64,000 nucleotides of DNA from the NCBI GenBank assembly GCA_030704615.1, contig CM060732.1, positions 4,650,001 through 4,714,000 of the forward strand, read 5' to 3'. The first letter of the stretch is position 1; the number at the start of each line of letters is the position of its first letter. Position numbers and translations under genes: made by a program. This document shows positions 11,729 to 21,790 of the stretch, piece after piece. A model generated the notes under the pieces. That model worked only from the letters and a program-made list of their open reading frames with translations. It ran no database searches and was not told the DNA's origin. The DNA comes from Takakia lepidozioides. Its lineage: Eukaryota > Streptophyta > Takakiopsida > Takakiales > Takakiaceae.

Positions 11729-12512
11729 TGGGGCAAAGAGAATCCTCCATATGGATATTTTCAATTGCATTTTCATGTATCAGATTTTTTTTTGCAGTGT
11801 AATGAAATGCACCCCAAAACTCCTGGAATGAGGCAATATTCCATTCAAACTGAGATCCAACAGAAGCAGTTGTGGGGCCATTTCTGGAAAAATGGCGCCG
11901 AATTTCTCTATTTTGGGCCGAAAACTGGCTAAGTCCAAACATGCACTGGTACCTTTGTGTCAGGAAAAATGGCGCCAAATTTCCCTATTTTGGGCCGAAA
12001 ACTGGCTAAGTCCAACATGCTCGGGAACGATGTCTGGAAAAATGGCGCCGAATTTCCAGTTACATGGCCCAGAACTGCCCAACATCTGTGCAATCCCCGG
12101 CACCATGTACCGAAATTCGGCGCCACATTTCCAAATTTTGGGCTTATACACCTGTCATGAGGGGACCTATAGCCGCGGAATTCGGCACCATTTTTCGCCA
12201 GAGAGACCTATTACCGCGAAATACGTCGCGATTCTTTCCGGTTACGGACCCTATTACCGCGAAATTCGGCGCCATTTTTGCACATGTCGCTGGGAATTGG
12301 CATGAGCGGAAGACGAAATATCATGAGCACAACTCTCAAAACTACAATTTCCCCTTCAAGGTGCCGAATAATATATTTGTTTTTTCTTACACATTCCATT
12401 AAATTAATGTTTTATAATGTTTTTTATTTTCGAATTTTGTACTTCTGCTCATGAAAACCGATTGTCTTGCTACTCCGCTCATGCCGCTCATGCTCATGAA
12501 ATAGCTAACCTC
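11729..12512 (+). repeat. MULE 3' subterminal region with palindrome half-sites
   Basis: Six or more words of the form GGCGCCRAATTTC or GAAATTCGGCGCC occur at about 11893, 11972, 12045, 12113, 12178 and 12258, set in related spacers (GGGCCGAAAACTGGCTAAG). They match the core of the 5' arrays but mostly as half palindromes. ATGAGC/GCTCATG words near 12450-12500 lead into the terminal motif. Confidence 0.75.
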
Positions 12513-12515
12513 TTC

Positions 12516-13020
12516 AAAGCAGCAGCTTGGTTCATAAGAATTCTCAAAAGGGAGGGACATTTAGACAGAACATCCATAGCTTCACTTATTCCACGCATGC
12601 TATCATCACAAGCAGGCAATATAGGGTCAGAACCATCAATGCCCAAACCATCAGTTTCTACCTCACCTTCTACCAACGAAGGCACTTCACTGTCGGATTC
12701 TAGAGGACTCTCCTTTGGTAAGGGTTTGATGACACTCAGGTTTAATCTCGCGGGGATCTCAAATTCGAGTTTTCACCACTCAGTGGTGATATGACTGGTG
12801 AAATGCCTTGGCTAGACTGAATCTCAGTTCGAGGTGAAACAGCCGAATTCAAGACAGGCGTATGCTCAGGGCTGGTTTTGGCTGAGCGATTCGCAAGTTC
12901 TTCAAGTGACATGCTACTGTTATCATCACCACTGCCTCCTATTATCGAAGGAACCTTGTCTAAGGACATAATCCTATCAAACCCGGACCTCAACCAAGAC
13001 TTAGAGGTGCTAGGCATCGT
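12516..13020 (-). pseudogene. Unknown protein fragment abutting the MULE end
   Basis: The minus strand encodes MPSTSKSWLRSGFDRIMSL, a Ser-rich acidic linker (GGSGDDNSSMSLEELANR), then after a 1-base frame change near 12760 an acidic region and a likely helix (ISEAMDVLSKCPSLLRILMN). The coding-like signal ends exactly where the MULE terminal motif begins, so the element seems to have inserted into, or recombined with, this gene. I do not recognise the family. Only one exon-sized piece is present, and the partner half is not seen at the other end of the element. Confidence 0.4.
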
Positions 13021-13422
13021 GGAAATGAAACAACAACAACAAGATACAAAGAGTGAACCTTTCCACTTTACAAATATTCAGGCGTTGTGGGATTGGCACG
13101 GTGACTTGCTCCCCCACTGCCTGTCTGTCTGAGGGGTTGGAATAAAGGGTTGGCCTCCCTCCTCGCGTATCAGCTTGCCACACCTTTGTTAATGCGCAGC
13201 AGGGCGAAGTCTTCACTAGAATAATCAGCGGCAGTCAAGAATTGCCGAGTCGTGGCCGTCTTCTGCCAGAAACAATATGAACTACGGGTATTCCCCACTC
13301 CCTTATCAAGATAGCACCCAGCCGATAGTTAGCACTGCGGTCATCTTGCTATAAATTAAGCACCCACTCGCTTGGCAGGGTAAACAATCAAATCTGCTCG
13401 ATCAGCGTGGTGCACCTCAGGG
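13021..13422. other. No gene recognised
   Basis: Short intergenic stretch before an LTR. Nothing supportable beyond scattered short frames. Confidence 0.35.
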
Positions 13423-14149
13423 TGTCGCGGCCCTTTGCCTTGAGGGCAGGGGGGTCGGGACACAAGAGGGGCTGCCCCTGTGGTGGGGGCAGTGGCAGCG
13501 ATAGGTATGAGGGGCTGAAGCACCCTTGAGTGCCAAGGCACTCAAGGAGGTGGAGGCGCTCACTAGGTGGAGCCCCACACACCGGGTTGCGGTGGGGGTG
13601 GCTCCACAAGGGGTGGTGGTAGCTTAGCGGGACTTAGTGGGGGTGGCATAGGACTCACCCTGGGGCGGAGACCTCGTGGTGGGAGTCGTGGGGAGTCTTG
13701 GGACTCATCACGGTCCATTGGGGCCGTGGTGGGTGGGCCAAGACTCACCGCGACTTATCACCGGGAGTCGAGGGTGTTCGTGGTGGTTCGCCATAAAATG
13801 GCATGGTTGTTTGTGAAACCCCTGCGGACAGCTACAGAAGTATATATAGGGAGTAGTAACCCCGAGAACGGTGCAAGCCCGTTGGTGACCAAAAACTAGT
13901 GAGTAAACGAGCGAGCCGGAAAGCGACCAAAGAGTGGGGAGCTGTTCCGGACTGCCAACTACCAAAGGGAATTCCGCTGGTTCCAAATCATTGGAGGGTT
14001 CTTTGGGAGACCAAAGGGGGACCGTTATGCCCCGGTGAGCAGCCGGAGCTCCAAGTTGGCCCAGCGGCCAGGTTGGGAGTTAGGCGCGCGCATCAAGCGA
14101 GTAACTATGACTTGAGGTGGGGGAGTTTACCAAAGTGAGGTGCGCGACA
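13423..14149 (+). mobile_element. 5' LTR of a retrotransposon (TGTCGCG...CGCGACA)
   Basis: The 727-bp LTR starts TGTCGCGG and ends TGCGCGACA, giving inverted termini of TGTCGCG/CGCGACA. It is followed two bases later by a tRNA-Met type primer-binding site. A second copy of the same LTR lies in inverse orientation at 33125-33849. A promoter-like TATATATAGG is at about 13842, followed by sequence that would be the leader. I could not identify a target duplication on the left side. Confidence 0.85.
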
Positions 14150-14151
14150 CT

Positions 14152-14165
14152 TGGTATCAGAGCTT
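14152..14165 (+). promoter_or_regulatory. Primer-binding site (tRNA-Met type)
   Basis: TGGTATCAGAGCTT starts two bases after the LTR. TGGTATCAGAGC is the classic complement to the 3' end of plant initiator tRNA-Met used to prime minus-strand synthesis in LTR retrotransposons. Confidence 0.9.
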
Positions 14166-14204
14166 AGAGTTCAGTACGCGATCGTCCTTGGGATTGGCCT
14201 CATC

Positions 14205-14702
14205 ATGGGGTCGGGCAAGCCAAAGCGAAAATGGAACGGCCCAAAAGATGATGATCCTAGTGAGCCCAATGGGGGCGACGTGTCACCGAGGCGGCCGTTT
14301 GAGGAAGCAATGCATGTTTCCGAAAACGAGGCCACTCAAGAGCGGGAGGAATCTGAGGAGTCGGAGCCTGAGGAATCCCTGAGAGCTCCGACCGACCAAC
14401 AGATGCCTCCCATGCCGGCAGCCTTTTGGAAAGGGTTGTTGGCGCAATTTGGCGGGACGTTGAAAGACGTGTTGAAGGCGGCTAATGCCACTTCCACTAA
14501 GGCAAAGTTTAAGATGAAGCCTAAGGAACCCGACACCTTTGAGGGCGTCCAAAATCGGAAGGCACTCAACACCTGGCTCTTAGAGCTAGAGCAGTACTTC
14601 CAGGCGGCCAAGTTGAGTGACGAGGATCGGGTGGAAGTGGATCCCACCTATTTGAGGGGCTATGCTCAACAATGGTGGCAGAAACACCTTCACGACCAAG
14701 GT
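14205..14702 (+). pseudogene. LTR retrotransposon gag, 3' truncated
   Basis: From ATG at 14205 the frame gives MGSGKPKRKWNGPKDDDP, an acidic/serine linker, and then the start of a retrotransposon capsid domain (KMKPKEPDTFEGVQNRKALN, WLLELEQYFQAA, LRGYAQQWW). This is the usual N-terminal half of Ty3/Gypsy-type gag, which assembles the cytoplasmic particle. It starts 40 bases after the primer-binding site, as expected. At 14703 it is cut off by the satellite cluster, and no protease or polymerase of this element is seen downstream. No stop occurs before the break, so the interruption is structural rather than slow decay. Confidence 0.85.
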
Positions 14703-17700
14703 CCAACGCCTCATTGGCCCATCAAACAAATTTCGATTGATCTCATATTACACTGGGACGTATCAGAGGGCACGTTGAACACACCGGCCAAGTCTCAAAG
14801 CGAACGAAAATCATTTGGATGGGCAACCATCCGTTGGCCCATTGAACAAATTTCGATTGATCTCATGTTACTTTGGGGCCTCTTGCATGGTACATTGAAC
14901 ATACTGGCCAAGTCTCAAAGCGAACCAAAATCATTTCGATGGCCAACCAGCCGTTGAGCCATCGAATGAATTTCGATTGATCTCATATTAGTCCGGGACT
15001 TGTGAGAGGATGTCTCAAACGTACTCGCAAAGTTTGGAAGCAAAAAAAAATGATTTGGATGGGCAACCATCCGTTCACCCGTTGAATGTATTCCGTTGGA
15101 TCTGCTATTACTTTGGGACCTGTTGGACTGTGTTTCGCGTGTTCATGTTTTTTTTTTTCATTCTGTTTTTGAATGGGGCATGTGATGACTCCATATGCAA
15201 CGTGCGTGCCAAATTTGGGAGCGATCAAAATTCATTTGGACCCAAAACCACAGTTTCTTCCCTATTTTGCACTCCAAACTTGTTTTGTGTTCTACTTCAT
15301 GCACTCTTCATAAAGAGTTATGCAATAAGGAGCGAAGAGAACATTTTTTTTTGGTTTTATTGGTCCAAATTTTGGCGGGGGAGTAGCAGTGGGATGCTTG
15401 AAGCCGCAGAACAAAATTGAACCAAAAACAAAATCGATGCGTGCCAGAAACCCCCAACGAAAGGCAGTGCAAACCTATTTATTGGCTTAAAATTAATTTA
15501 AGTTCAATTAAGTTCTGGGATGGCTCGAGGGGTGAGCGCGTCGATGGGGAGGCAAATGATTTATTCGTCTATTGTGTCTCCGAACATATGTTGCACACAT
15601 GTTCAAGCACATGCGGGCAAAAGATGGGCTTCAACCCATCCGTTCAATGGGTGCAATAGTCGTGCACGCATTGCAGGATTTTTTTTCTCGCAATGAACAA
15701 AAACCAGATGACAACTGAACGCCTCATTGGCCCATCAAACAAATTTCGATTGATCTCATATTACACTGGGACGTATCAGAGGGCACGTTGAACACACCGG
15801 CCAAGTCTCAAAGCGAACGAAAATCATTTGGATGGGCAACCATCCGTTGGCCCATTGAACAAATTTCGATTGATCTCATGTTACTTTGGGGCCTCTTGCA
15901 TGGTACATTGAACATACTGGCCAAGTCTCAAAGCGAACCAAAATCATTTCGATGGCCAACCAGCCGTTGAGCCATCGAATGAATTTCGATTGATCTCATA
16001 TTAGTCCGGGACTTGTGAGAGGATGTCTCAAACGTACTGGCAAAGTTTGGAAGCAAACAAAAATGATTTGGATGGGAAACCATCCGTTCACCCGTTGAAT
16101 GTATTCCGTTGGATCTGCTATTACTTTGGGACCTGTTGGAATGTGTTTCGCGTGTTCATGTTTTTTTTTTTTCATTCTGTTTTTGAATGGGGCATGTGAT
16201 GACTCCATATGCAACATGCGTGCCAAATTTGGGAGCGATCAAAATTCATTTGGACCCAAAACCACAGTTTCTTCCCTATTTTGCACTCCAAACTTGTTTT
16301 GTGTTCTACTTCATGCACTCTTCATAAAAGAGTTCTGCAATAAGGAGCGAAGAGAACACTTTTTTTTGGGGGCATTTTTTATTGGTCCAAATTTTGGCGG
16401 GGGAGTAGCAGTGGGATGTTTGAAGCCGCAGAACAAAATTGAACCAAAAACAAAATCGATGCGTGCCAGAAACCCCCAACGAAAGGCAGTGCAAACCTAT
16501 TTATTGGCCTAAAATTAATTTAAGTTCAATTAAGTTCTGGAATGGCTCGAGGGGTGAGCGCGTCGATGGGGAGGCAAATGATTTATTCGTCTATTGTGTC
16601 TCCGAACATATGTTGCACACATGTTCAAGCACATGCGGGCAAAAGATGGGCTTCAACCCATCCGTTCAATGGGTGCAAAAATCGTGCACGCATTGCAGGA
16701 TTTTTTTTCTCGCAATGAACAAAAACCAGATGACAACTGAACGCCTCATTGGCCCATCAAACAAATTTCGATTGATCTCATATAACACTGGGACGTATCA
16801 GAGAGCATGTTGACCACACCGGCCAAGTCTCAAATCGAACGAAAATCATTTGGATGGGCAACCATCCGTTGGCCCATTGAACATCAAGCATCCCACTGCT
16901 ACTCCCCTGCCAAAATTTGGACCAATAAAAAATGCCCCCAAAAAAAAGTCTTTTCTTCGCTCACTATTGCAGAACTCTTTATGAAGAGTGCATGAAGTAG
17001 AATACAAAACAAGTTTGGAGTGCAAAATAGGGAAGAAACTGTGGTTTTGGGTCCAAATGAATTTTGATCGCTCCCAAATTTGGCACGCACGTTGCATATG
17101 GAGTCATTACATGCCCCATTCAAAAACAGAATGAAAAAAAAAACATGAACACGCGAAACACAGTCCAACAGGTCCCAAAGTAATAACAGATCCAACGGAA
17201 TACATTCAACGGGTGAACGGATGGTTGCCCATCCAAATCATTTTTGTTTGCTTCCAAGCTTTGCCAGTACGTTTGAGACATCCTCTCGCAAGTCCCGGAC
17301 TAATATGAGATCAATCGAAATTCATTCGATGGCTCAACGGCTGGTTGGCCATCGAAATGATTTTGGTTCACTTTGAGACTTGGCTAGTATGTTCAATGTA
17401 CCATGTAAGAGGCCCCAAAGTAACATGAGATCAATCGAAATTTGTTCAATGGGCCAACGGATGGTTGCCCATCCAAATGATTTTCGTTCGCTTTGAGACT
17501 TGGCCGGTGTGTTCAACGTGCCCTCTGATACGTCCCAGTGTAATATGAGATCAATCGAAATTTGTTTGATGGGCCAATGAGGCGTTCAGTTGTCATCTGG
17601 TTTTTGTTCATTGCGAGAAAAAAAATCCTGCAATGCGTGCACGACTATTGCACCCATCGAACGGATGGGTTGAAGCCCATCTTTTGCCCGCATGTGCTTG

Positions 17701-17905
17701 AACATGTGTGCAACATATGTTCGGAGACACAATAGACAAATAAATCATTTGCCTCCCCATCGACGCGCTCACCCCTCGAGCCATTCCAAAACTTAATTGA
17801 ACTTAAATTAATTTTAAGCCAATAAATAGGTTTGCACTGCCTTTCGTTGGGGGTTTCTGGCACGCATCGATTTTGTTTTTGGTTCAATTTTGTTCTAGTC
17901 ATCTT
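14703..17905. repeat. Satellite-like cluster: direct ~1.02-kb units plus an inverted unit
   Basis: Units starting CGCCTCATTGG lie at 14707, 15720 and 16742 (spacing 1013 and 1022 bp). The third is cut at about 16882 and joined to a full unit in opposite orientation (16883-17905). The cluster is therefore two direct units, a partial unit and a circularly permuted inverted unit. Each unit contains about four ~125-bp monomers in its first half (words ATTTCGATTGATCTCATRTTA and CCATCCGTTGGCCCATTGAA) and a unique second half with a T-rich run and the words CCCAAATTTGGGAGC-like. Copies differ by only a few bases, suggesting recent amplification or conversion. Confidence 0.85.
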
Positions 17906-20282
17906 CATCTAGATTAATTACTTCGTTGTCGTCATCTCCAGGTGTTGATGAAGATGATCCGGGTGTAGAGGACGTGCCTACACCAGTACAGAGAGCTCGA
18001 ACTTGGGCTTGAGTGGTCAAGGAGGGACCCAGTGTTGTCTGATCCACCCTTGCCATCATGCGTAGCGTTCTAGGCGAGTGCTGACTCTCTTCCTCATTTG
18101 CCAGAGCCGGGTTTGTCGCTCTTGCTACGGCTTCATGCAATTTTTCAATTAAATCCGGTATGTTTGGAAGTGGCAAGAACACCCCTGGAATAGGGGCAAC
18201 TTGGTCACGCCATGTCTTCTACCAATACCGAACAACACTCCTGAAAATGTCTTGAAATTGTCCAACATCTCCTCCTGCTGGGGGTCTCTGCGCAACTCTG
18301 TAGGAAATGGCTCTTCATCCTGACGAGGCACCCAATACCTCTCATTCATATCATCCCAACGGATGCTAGCGTCCTCCAACTCCCTCAGAAATAGGTCTCC
18401 CCCAATCGGTTCGCGATTGTATGGGTCATTTTCCGCTGGCACCCACGGATCCTCAGGTAGTCGAAAGAATCTTTGTCTGGTACAGCTCCACTGCCCTCCC
18501 AAGTTCCGGCAAAAAAACTCCCTTTGGACTGGGTCCCGTATGCCTCTAGCACGCACGGTTATTTCCCAATTGGATGTCACCCAAAAGATCACCGGATCTT
18601 TAACCCTAGATTTAGTCAAGGCATCCAAGGCGTGCATCTCTCTTGGAGCATCCCATGCATGTCATTGTCTCCCCCCAGTGCTGACAATTTAAAAAATCGT
18701 AAGGCTCCACATCCAATGGCATGTTGTACCAGTTGTACTCATATCCCGTGGGCATATTGTCTTGCAACCCAAACACCTCGTAGAAACGTCGATGGATTGG
18801 TCCACGACAGTCAAGGCATTGGCTGGCTCGCATGGCTGTCGATATGAGACATGTGGGGTGGAACAAATGGCCACATGAACCAAACATATAGCCTCCCTCC
18901 GGTCCGTAAGGGTTTAGGCACATTGTGCACACTGTACCATCTGTTACCCATGACGGTGGATTGCTCCGTGGTATCCACGTCCGCGATTCCTCATGAATGC
19001 CGGATGACATCCTCGGCCTGCTGTCCCACTCCTCCTCTACTTCCAAATCCCAACTTATGCTCTTATTGGTATCGGAAATTGTATGTACACAGTGCTCAAA
19101 CATGGCATCCACATCAGCCCATGTGTTGGATCCAGTGTACTTCGACGTGAATACATCACGCACAGTGTGGTGCCTTTGCAAATTAGCAGAGATGCTATCT
19201 ACGATTCGATTCGACAAACGCGCTGCACGTTGGAGGGAGGACAGTGCTTCTTCTATCCGTGTTTCCCGCGATGCTAGATGGCCCGCCCATGTCACCCAAT
19301 TCCGCCAATTCCCCTTCAACCATGGCCACGATCGGATTTGCATGGCATTTGAGTACCGATATGCAACAACCCTAGCTTGGTCACGTTCTCCCACAAGCTG
19401 CTCTAATTCTTGTTCCTGGGCTGATGTAATTTGCACGACTGAACATTCCCCAGTTTCCACTATGGGGTCCTTCCCTTTTCTTGCCCTCTCCGCCACAAGT
19501 CTTTCTTCCTCAACCCTCGCCGGGTCCAGTTCAGGCGTTTGCACTTCATTCACATGCCTGATTGAGTCAACTCTGTCGATGACGCGGTCAATGTCCATTG
19601 GTGGCATATCCAAACGCGCCAATATGTCTTGCTCGTTGGTGATTGGCCTCGGGTCCTGAAGCACACCGTGTACGCTGTCGAGAGTCCCCAACCCCATTCT
19701 TTCCAGCAACTTTGCTATTTGCCACCGTTGCAAATGAACAATGTCCTGCAAGTCCTTGATGTATTGTTCCTGTGCGGCCAACTGTTCCTCCAACGGAGAG
19801 CGTACCTCGCCCCCCTCTACCTCAAACGTTGAAGGCCCGGCTGTGGAGACCTGTTGCGGCGTATATTCTGGAGGTCGGTCCCCCTGCACCTCCCATACTA
19901 CCACTACGTCTGCATTTCCACCTTCTTCCACCTCGTCGTTTCCATCCAACCGTATGATGTCCTACCCCTGACGTATATACAAGTCTGGGATATCAGAGAA
20001 CATGTATAGTCTAGTACGCTGTCTCGCAGTGGCAGTTTGCCAATCCACTAGTCGCAATAAAATCAACTCTGTGTATAACATGGCCGCAAATAAATACGGG
20101 CCCTTGTTGTTGACAAGCGGTTGACCCCACAATGTTGTATGTACCTCCTCTGCCCTGTGGCGGAAATGCGGGTTGGCGCAGGAATGCAAGCTAGCTTGAT
20201 TTTGTTTGGTTTGTGGCTCATGCCTATCTCTGGGCCACAAACGATTTATGTGACACCAGTCCACAAATTTCCTGCGCCCCAA
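17895..20282 (-). pseudogene. RING-H2 protein relic of unknown family
   Basis: Reading from 20282, the frame passes an in-frame TAG at 19962-19964 (RQG then DIIRLDGN) and continues to 18612. It includes a coiled-coil-like acidic region (LEEQLAAQEQYIKDLQD) and a second helical region. A RING-H2 finger follows with the spacing C-x2-C-x14-C-x-H-x2-H-x2-C-x10-C-x2-C (CTMC, CGHLFH, CLDC) near 18790-18930. After a frame shift near 18620 it continues with a W-rich domain (WVTSNWEITVRARG, FCRNLGGQWSC). After another shift near 18180 it ends in an acidic tail (GDDDNEVINLDEDD, stop at 17895). RING-H2 proteins are usually ubiquitin ligases. The end coincides with the satellite boundary. Host gene or element-borne protein cannot be decided here. 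Confidence 0.65.
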
Positions 20283-20860
20283 CCTCCAAACTTCCCAACC
20301 TGGTTCCGCAAGAATGTTGGGGTCACTATATATGTCCCAACGAAGTTCGCGTCTGGCCCCTTTCGGTTTTTTTTGGGAGGTCCAGGTTCATTATCCTCAT
20401 CCCTGGGATGACCTCCTCTATCTTCCTCCTCCGCTATTTATGGTTCTGGCTTACCCCTACTCGACAGGTGTTTGCTAGGAAAAATTCTCTCCCAACCCTC
20501 CTAAATCGTACCTAAGCCTACTCCCTAATGAATCCTCCCCAAGTACTAGAGGCACGTATTACTCCCTCCGCAATTCTAAGTGATATGACGCAATGTGCAA
20601 TGAAAAAAACGTGGGTGCCAGAGGAGGGCTTCCCGGGAGGTACTCAGCATCGATTTCGTAGAAACCAACGACCAAAAATACCCCGCACCCAACCAATAGC
20701 ACCCCTCTTCACTCGGACTCAACGACAAGGAATACAACATCCTATCGCCTACCAAGTCCTGGTGTGGAGAGAAGTGAGGGAGAGAATGGCCTCGAAGGCC
20801 TTATAAGCCCCCCTCCACACTCGGGGCGCGCGGTGTCATCATGACTACGCACGCTAGTAA
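20283..20860. other. Possible upstream part of the RING relic, otherwise unassigned
   Basis: The minus strand continues coding-like for ~30 codons upstream of 20282 (ELRWDIYSDPNILAEPGWEV), and another frame near 20330-20410 gives DEDNEPGPPKKNRKGPDAN. No start can be fixed. The rest, up to the repeat array, is unassigned. Confidence 0.3.
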
Positions 20861-21490
20861 TAGCTGTGACCACCAGCAGGGGGGTGGTCGCAGAATTTTT
20901 CTTTTTTTTAATAGATGCGACCACAAGCAAAGGGGTGGTCGCAGAATTTTTTTTTTTTTAAATAGGTGCGAACACCAGCAGGGGGGTGGTCGCAGCAATT
21001 TTGTTTAAAAAAAATAGGTGCGACCACCACCTGCTGGTGGTCGCACCATTTTCCTTTTCTTTAATAGATGTGACCACCAGCAGGGGGGTGGTCGTATAAT
21101 TTTCTTTTTTTTAAATATCTGTGACCACCAGCAAGGGGGTGGTCGTACCATTTTCTTTAAGGTGCGACCAGCAGCAGGGGGGTGCTCGCAGGGGGGTGGT
21201 CACATAATTTTCCTTTTTTTAAATAGCTGCGACCACCAGCAGGGGGGGGGGTCGCACCATTTTTTTTTAGGGGCGACCACCAGCAAGGGGGTGGTCGCAG
21301 AATTTTCCCTTTTTAAATAGCTGCGACCACCGGCAGGGAGGTGGTCGAACCATTTTTCTTTTTGTTAAATAGCTGCGACCACCAGCAGGGGGGTGGTCGC
21401 AACATTTTTCTTTTATTTTAACAGTTGCGACGACCGCTACTGGTGGTCGCACAATTGTTTTTTTAAAAATAGGTGCGACCACCAGGAGGT
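20861..21490 (+). repeat. Left array of ~51-bp near-palindromes flanking the hAT gene
   Basis: About thirteen units each hold GCGACCACC, AGCAGGGG and GGTGGTCGC, which folds on itself, followed by an A/T spacer (AGAATTTTTCTTTTTTT, AATAG). Starts fall near 20865, 20916, 20967, 21018, 21069 and onward at ~51-bp steps, with one longer step. The array ends with a truncated unit, GCGACCACCAGGAGG, at 21478. Confidence 0.9.
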
Positions 21491-21790
21491 CGGTCCCCCT
21501 GCACCTGTATGTATGTTTGGAGAGGCAGATGAAAAGCACATGTATCGATTCCCCACGGATTTGTGAAAGGGAAGATGAATGTTGGGAGTTGCACCTGGCC
21601 TTTGTGGCTTTCGAAACCATAATAGGAAATCAACAATATAAAGGTAATGACGAAACACAAACACACACACAACCACCAAACCCTTTCTTCCACCATTTTT
21701 ATTTCCGTACATGTATGCATGTACCCAAACTGAAACATGGATATTCATGGAAACATACTACACATCATGTGACAGAAGTTATAGCTGTAC
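21491..21790. other. Spacer between array and transposase 3' end
   Basis: No gene seen. It includes a short CACACA stretch near 21658 and is probably the transposase 3' untranslated region. Confidence 0.35.

Larger units (their letters stand above)
5851..12512 (+). mobile_element. MULE (Mutator-like) element, most complete copy
   Basis: The element is built from 5' palindrome arrays, a two-exon transposase and a 3' region with related palindromes. The right end is defined by the reverse complement of GAGGTTTACTATTTCATGAG (here with TTAGC), ending at 12512. The same terminal motif occurs at 25555 and 46308 next to other MULE pieces. A matching left terminal repeat and a 9-bp target duplication were not found, so the left border is approximate. 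Confidence 0.7.

Noticed and set aside
14152-14165. tRNA gene
   Set aside because: Only the short complement of a tRNA-Met 3' end is present, as a retrotransposon primer-binding site; no tRNA gene was recognised in the window.
21018-21320. Glycine-rich frames in the ~51-bp array
   Set aside because: Pure repeat translation with alternating GGG and TTT runs.
20861-21490. CRISPR-like array (regular ~51-bp palindromic units)
   Set aside because: Spacers are not unique but repeat the same A/T sequence, there are no cas genes, and the context is a plant hAT element.
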